Assembly (NCBI GenBank): GCA_023078555.1
Contig: CM041203.1
Location: 4,982,538 to 5,046,537 of the forward strand
Reading direction: 5' to 3'
Length of the DNA: 64,000 nt
From: Ulva prolifera
Lineage: Eukaryota > Chlorophyta > Ulvophyceae > Ulvales > Ulvaceae
The translations under genes and the position numbers were made by a program. Shown here piece after piece: positions 59,101 to 64,000 of this stretch (the first letter of the stretch is position 1; each line of letters starts with the position of its first letter). The notes beneath the pieces were generated by a model. The model was given only the letters and a program-made list of their open reading frames with translations. It searched no databases and was not told the DNA's origin.

Positions 59101-59773
59101 CACACAGCACAGCACAGCACACACAGCACAGCACAGCACACACAGCACAGCAGCAACGTGACTGCACGGTGGGCGTACGGCATCAGGAGCGTCCGCCTTG
59201 CCGGCAATGACCCTATCCGCACGTGCAGACACTCTCGGACAGATCGCATAGAACATTTCTGAATATTCAGGTGTAATTTCTGGGTGTTAGTCCAGGAAAT
59301 GCTGCAAAGCGACCCAACACTGGTGTGCACGTGCAGACACTCTCGGGCAGGTGCCCGTGGAGACAGACGCGGCGGCCGCCCCGCCGACGGCGCAGGACGC
59401 ACCGGAGCATGCATGCACCAACGCTGTGGGTATTGTGTCGCGGGCTGTGCTCGATGCCGGGTTAGCGAGCCGCGTCGACCCCGAGCCGGCAGGTTCGCCC
59501 CCGGCGCAGAACAGGTCCAAGCGCCCATACGCCGCTGCTTATATTGTGGCGCGGTTTGTTCTCGATGCCGAATTGGCGAGCCGCGTCGACCCCGAGCCGG
59601 CGACCCCCGAGGGGAGTCCAGCCCCCCAGGAGGGCCTCGTCGCCCCCAAGGCGTCCCTCGCCGCGCTGGCCCCCCCGTCACTGGACGCCCTGGTGGGAAC
59701 GTCGATTTTTGGAGTCGGGCCTATGCTGCAAACGGCAATCCCGATGCCATGCTTTAGACATCGAGCCGGCTAG
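56103..59773 (+). CDS. Unrecognised protein, paralogue B of tandem pair (5' end unresolved)
   Basis: Exons 56103-56145, 56672-56997, 57490-57651, 58354-58849 and 59337-59773 total 1464 nt, a whole number of codons. Intron phases 1, 0, 0, 1 match paralogue A. Exons 1 and 3 are the same length in both genes (43 and 162 nt), and exon 4 differs by one codon. Conserved parts include YEPLFADIRSLVVLL, LAAFLAAMDAAALLHNVM, LVLFNSRVNAHAA and TLLTGLCKRAHAELGWHL. The C-terminal exon is longer than in A because VLDAGLASRVDPEPA occurs twice. Donors after exon 2 are identical in both genes (GAG|GTATGAGC). No in-frame ATG in exon 1, so the start lies upstream or in exon 2 (ATG at 56680). Intron 2 carries a TGTGG...CCACA element. 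Function unknown. Confidence 0.6.
57238..57343. mobile_element. 106-bp TGTGG...CCACA micro-element in intron 2 of paralogue B
   Basis: Ends TGTGGCAATCCAGTG / CACTCGATTGCCACA; flanked by GATTC at 57233-57237 and 57344-57348. The interior arms contain GTGATATGGCCG and CGGCCATACCAC. Intron 2 of paralogue A has only a half-like sequence TGTGGCAATCCAATG near 51791. Confidence 0.8.
57836..57885. repeat. Two abutting hairpins in intron 3 of paralogue B
   Basis: 57836-57865: 13-bp perfect arms TGTGAAGTAGAGC / GCTCTACTTCACA, loop AATC. 57866-57885: 9-bp arms TTCCAGATT / AATCTGGAA. No spacer between them. Not conserved in paralogue A. Confidence 0.85.
59096..59153. repeat. CACAGCACAG microsatellite in intron 4 of paralogue B
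   Basis: Three irregular units of CACAGCACAGCACA. A similar CAGCACA motif occurs in LRR intron 1, suggesting a genome-wide simple repeat. Confidence 0.75.
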
Positions 59774-62392
59774 GAATAGAGAACGAAGGGAGAAGTAGAG
59801 AGGAGGGAGAGAAGTAAGAGGAGAGAATTCGAAGTAGAGAGAATCTGTACTGACTTGTTGTGTTGTAATCAAGTGTGCATGCACCAAGTGTCTCAACTGA
59901 ATCTTATATGAAAACGCAAAAGCTGCATCTGTTGCTCCTGCTCAAGTGAGGCCTCCTGTCATTGAGCACAGAACTCAAAGTAATCATAAGGACTGTCAGG
60001 GCACCTGAGCCCAGAACTGTAGACGACTGATTGATTGCTACAGAGCTTGCCAGCCTTCAGTGCACACTAAGATGGCACAGTCTCGTAGCAGGCCCCGACG
60101 TCCATGCAGAGCCAGCATGCCACAGACACGTGCAGGGCTGCGTCCCCGCACCAGTCCTGCTGCAGCACTGCCAAAACACCAGCACAGCCAACGATGTAAT
60201 CCGTTTCCCATGCGCCGTACCCGCTTTACCTGTCCTACAAATCCTTGCGAAAATTTGTCCGGCGAAGAGCATTCCGCCTGCGCATGCTGGGCATGGATTG
60301 GTGGCCCTGTTCGACCTGGTGACAATGATGCCGATGTCCAGACGGCATGTCCATTGGATTTGAAGCTCAGGACGGGAGCCTTAACCTCCTAGATTCACAT
60401 ACGATACTAGTCAAAGCTACAAACGAAATGTACATGCCCAGATCACACTGCACGTCGATCGGAAGTCGTGGAAGCGCTGATCATCAGGAGAGCAAGGCAA
60501 AGCGGGTATCGTTATTGAGGAAGGCTCTGCCACGTACTGAATCAGCCTGACTGTCAAGCTCTGACTTGTTGTCAGCGCGCATCGGGCCCATCGCTGATGT
60601 ACGTATTTTCCAACCGTGCCACGGCCATGCATGGGAGGCTGTCAGCCGTTGCAACATCCTCACGACGCTGGCAGTAGTGCGCTGTTCACCCTCCTCAAAG
60701 AGTGCTCCCACCTCTGTCCAGTCAGGTCCTCCTGATATTTCCCCATGTGCTCACACGCCCGTGGCCCAGGTCGAAGACGGTGTCTGAACAGTGTCACGCT
60801 GGTCGCTGACTCTACAGGCCTGTAGGCCGGCCTGCTGAAGGCTGCAGGCTGCGCCAGCACTCCAGCAACACCTCTGAGTATGTGTGTCAAGTGAACTTCA
60901 ATAGACTGAGCCGTATCCTCAGAGGACATTGACAACTCCAAATTGACGGGGCAACATATGCCAAGTATGTATTAGTATAAGCACGGCACACTTCTGAAGG
61001 CCTCATTCAACAGCCGCCTCTGAGTACTCAAGCTCCTCGCATACTGGCCGAGCACAATCAGCGCGTCAATGAAGACAGAGCCTCACTCGTGGCAACTGTC
61101 TCTGGCCGAAAGTACTCACGTGAGATTCAGGCGGGAAACCACGTCCGCAAGAGAGAGTTTTTTCAGTGCCGCTCACAAGCACCATAAGCCGCAGCTGCCC
61201 TCCCACAGTGTGCATCAGAGAACGATCACGTCTCTGTCAAGGCAGCCCATGCGCTGGGTTGGAAATAGAGCCAGTTTACGTACTAGGCCTACAGTCGATA
61301 GCCAAAGCTTGCTGCACACCCTCTCTGTTACCGGCACAGATACTCATATGTCCAGGCGCCGCTGTTTACGAGAACAAACGTTGAAACGTCCCGTTTGAAC
61401 GCATCACAGACCATGGCAGTGAGCCATGTGGAGGTGTCCCCGCCGACTCTCTGGGTGCTGGCAGGTGCCAGGCGTTCTCATTCTTCACATGCCTTCACAT
61501 CCGCTGCCAGCAGCAGCGTTGTGTCGAGTGACGCACCAGGCTCAGCATGCGGCGCGGACCGCAAGAGCCTCAACGGCGTGGTTGGGACGCAGATGCCACA
61601 ACCCTGAAACAGCAGCTGGCGGCACGGGGATGGAGCGGCACAATGGCGCGACGGGCAGGCATGCATCGGGCGTCAACTGCACCACCTTTGCTGCATTCCT
61701 GGCACATCTGCGCCCATTGTTGATGCAGACCCGTCCCGTAGTCGCTGCGAAAAGAGTAAACACTCCTCATCAAAGCGTTGATCACACGAAAGAAAGCATT
61801 GACTCTCACACTGGTTGTGGGTGCAGCAACGCTATTGCGGGGTGGCCACGCACGCCCACGCTGCCGCTGCTCTGCCAGGTTTAAATTTTTTTGTTGCAGC
61901 CTACGAGCTCGGTTTAGGCCGCATGCAAGAGACCGCATCACATGCATTGTAGGGGCAGCACACACACGCGCGCGCAGCCCTCCACGATCCACCCCTTCTC
62001 ACCCCTCCTGACGCAGCGAGACAGATCAACCCCGGCGGACTGAAGCTCGACGCTGCAGCGTGGGTTGCCTTGGCCAGGCAAAGTTTCGCAGCACCGTCAG
62101 ACCCCCAGACACCCCTTATCCCCAGACAAGTAGCGCCTGCCGGATTATGGCGCCGCGTGAACCCTGCAGCCCGTGCGCTACGGGTTCGAAGCACGTCAGA
62201 GCGCCGACGCTCACGCTGCGCTGCGGCAGGGGCGGGGGCCCGTAGCCCTGAGGCGGGCCCAGCACCTCCCCCCAGCTGGCACTCCACAAACCGCCACAGA
62301 CCCCGGCTGCCCCGGAAGCACGCCATACCCCGGCCCAGCGCGGCCCAGCGTGGCGCAGCACGTCACAGCCCGGCCCAGCGTGGTGCAGCGCA
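59774..62392. other. Spacer between paralogue B and the DUF445 gene
   Basis: The GA-rich 3' UTR at 59774-59860 and the part from 61450 on match the left unit. 59900-61440 shows no match inside the window and no supported gene. The end (62330-62400) has three to four GGCCCAGCGTGG-type repeats. Confidence 0.4.
59864..59868 (+). terminator. TGTAA poly(A) signal of paralogue B
   Basis: TTGTTGTGTTGTAATC about 90 bp after the stop, matching the site after paralogue A. UGUAA is the usual green-algal poly(A) signal. Confidence 0.6.
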
Positions 62393-63657
62393 TCACAGCA
62401 TGCCAAAGATAAAAAACTGCTGGATCGCGCCGGCGGCGGCACCGAGGAGGCCGCCGACGAGGATGAGCTTGAGCTCGTCGGCCTCGAAGGCGGGGCGCAG
62501 GATGCCGATGAACTCGGGGGCCGGCATCGCCTGCAGCTTGTCGCGGATCGTCGCGGTGAGCTGCATCGCGTCGTCCATGTACTCAAACGTGCGCGGCAGG
62601 ATGTCCGGCAGCGCCTCGTTGATGTGCTCCGTGCTCTGCATGCCGCGCGCGCGTCGGTGGCGAAAACTGACGCAGAAAGGTTGATCTTCCTGGGGAATGG
62701 GCGCTAGACATCAGCAGGAACTGCTCCCACGCTGCGGTGTCACTATCTAATGCATGGCGTGGTACCTGGCCATGTACAGATAGCCGCACGTGTGATACAG
62801 GACAGACTGATTTGGATGAAAATAATCAAAAAAAATTACTGCGTGTACATCCCCGGTAAACAGAAAGGGGTTTTGGAGGAACGCGCGGCTGCGCACCACC
62901 CGCACGATCTCCTGCAGGCGGTCCTCCCCGACAAGCACGCCGGCGGCGAGGCGCTCCGCGACGCCGGCGGCGGCGCGCTCGCGCACGAAGCGCTCGGTCA
63001 CGCCGCGCAGCAGGCGCAGCCAGCGGTCGCGGTACGTGCCGTGCAGGATCTCGTTCCACAGCAGCGGCTGGCGCAGGAAGAAGCGCTGCGAGTTGTCCGC
63101 GATCACGACCGCCGCCTCGTGCTGCCGCTTCAGAAATAGCCCCTGCAGTCCGGGCGTCGGTACATGCTGCTGCGTTATACAAGGGAGATCTCGGAGAGGC
63201 AGGCTGCACCGCCAGGGCAACACTGCAACAGCACACCAAAGCCACCAATCACAGGACATGGTGCTGTGTGGTCCACGCATTGTGTTGAAAGAATTCCCTT
63301 GATTGCGACTCGAGCGTTCACTTGCGACTTTCACTATACGCCACCCCTCCCGGTCACAAACCCACACGATCTTCACAGACCCGAGAACTCCTTCAACACT
63401 GTCTGTATTAGCTGACGGTTCTTTTTAATCTGGGCGGAGATCACGTTGGTTTACACAAAGCTGGGCGGAGATCACGTTGGTAGCGCCGGGCACAGCACGG
63501 GGGCAGCACGGCGCACCTGGAGGGTGAAGCAGCCGAGGCTGCGCGGGTGCGCGGGCTCGAAGATGAGCTTTAGAGCGACCCAGTTGGTGCCGTAGCCGAC
63601 AAGGAAGCCGGCGACCGGCAGCACCCATACGCCCTTGTAGAAGAAGTACACCAGTGC
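62393..63657 (-). CDS. DUF445 family membrane protein (5' part not found)
   Basis: Three exons recognised: 63657-63517, 63142-62849 and 62635-62393, all joined in phase 0 (CTCCAG|GTGCGC; TGCAG|GGG; GAT|GTACAC; TGCAG|AGC). The first encodes FFYKGVWVLPVAGFLVGYGT followed by NWVALKLIFEP, the N-terminal hydrophobic signature of DUF445 (Pfam PF04286). Then comes LQGLFLKRQHEAAVVIAD. The middle exon covers the amphipathic helical region, and the last gives ILRPAFEADELKLILVGGL with a C-terminal hydrophobic GAAAGAIQQFFIF, also typical. Bacterial members are membrane proteins of unknown function, and plastid-type homologues exist in algae and plants. The reading frame enters at an acceptor (GTGCAG|GCA), so at least one upstream exon is missing, probably beyond 64000. 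The intron at 63143-63516 holds a degenerate retroposon head. Confidence 0.8.
63165..63240 (+). mobile_element. Degenerate retroposon head in DUF445 intron
   Basis: GTTATACAAGGGAGATCTCG then GAGGCAGGCTGCACCGCCAG, matching the family head with several substitutions; it lies antisense to the gene. Confidence 0.45.
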
Positions 63658-63677
63658 CTGCACTCTCCGCCCGGCAA

Positions 63678-63765
63678 TCACTCCGGGGGCACCTTTCTGG
63701 AGGCAGTCATTCTGGAGGCAGTCACTCCGGGGGCACCTTTCTGGAGGCAGTCACTCCGGGGGGCA
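63678..63765. repeat. Tandem repeat of GGCACCTTTCTGGAGGCAGT
   Basis: Two full units and one partial unit of about 28-45 bp containing TCACTCCGGGGGCACC. Probably intronic to the DUF445 gene; 63766-64000 shows nothing else recognisable. Confidence 0.75.
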
Positions 63766-64000
63766 CCGGGGGGCTCGCGGACGCGAGGCACGCACGGGGA
63801 CCGTGGCTGCGGAGCTTGGTGACCCAGCTCCGACTCGATTGCCGTACGGAACTGCGGGCAGATTTGTGAGGAGCCCGTTCAACAGGTGGCGCCCCGAGGG
63901 CACACGGAGGGTGCCCGGATGTACGCTGATATGAGTGATCGCAGGTACACCAGCGTCTGCTCACACCGGCCGGCGGCCGCGCTGAGGGCACCGTGGACTC

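Larger units (their letters stand above)
56060..62490. repeat. Segmental duplication, right unit
   Basis: Homologous to 50400-55505: paralogue B, GA-rich 3' UTR, spacer, then the 3' end of the DUF445 gene. Here the DUF445 gene continues with further upstream exons beyond the duplicated segment. Confidence 0.75.

Overview
The window looks like nuclear DNA of a unicellular eukaryote, most likely a green alga. Its genes are GC-rich and split by short GT-AG introns. There is no bacterial operon layout, ribosome-binding-site pattern, rRNA, tRNA or CRISPR array. Two genes near the right end carry a conserved TGTAA soon after their stop codons, which is the poly(A) signal typical of chlorophytes. 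CA/GT microsatellites and short mobile elements are abundant. The species cannot be named from sequence alone.

Positions 1 to about 47.7 kb are four head-to-tail copies of one cassette, starting at homologous points 1, 11022, 26654 and 37726. Each cassette carries, on the minus strand, a three-exon gene for an 876-residue leucine-rich-repeat (LRR) protein. Behind it lie 8-12 kb of AT-richer, mostly non-coding DNA with short conserved coding-like blocks, minisatellites and transposable elements. Corresponding LRR exons have identical lengths in all copies, except that copy 1 has one extra base at the start of exon 3. The copies are mosaic: the 3' halves of the LRR genes pair 1 with 4 and 2 with 3, while the 5' halves and upstream DNA pair 1 with 3 and 2 with 4. 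Because the copies are paralogous, several elements can be seen as filled versus empty sites. These are a hAT-like MITE, a tiny TGTGG...CCACA hairpin element with 5-bp target duplications, a CA-tailed retroposon family beginning TGTTACAAGG, and a 2.1-kb composite insertion holding a LINE remnant and a fold-back pair. An 862-bp TG repeat lies in cassette 2.

From about 50.4 to 62.5 kb a second tandem duplication carries two plus-strand paralogues of an unrecognised five-exon gene (50423-53593 and 56103-59773) with matching exon phases. Each is followed by sequence from a DUF445-family membrane-protein gene on the minus strand. After the second paralogue the DUF445 gene is largely present (62393-63657, 5' part not found); after the first only an 80-bp relic of its last exon remains.

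The genes show no obvious shared pathway. The main content is local duplication, gene-conversion-like exchange and transposon insertion in an expanding LRR family, next to a duplicated gene of unknown function.
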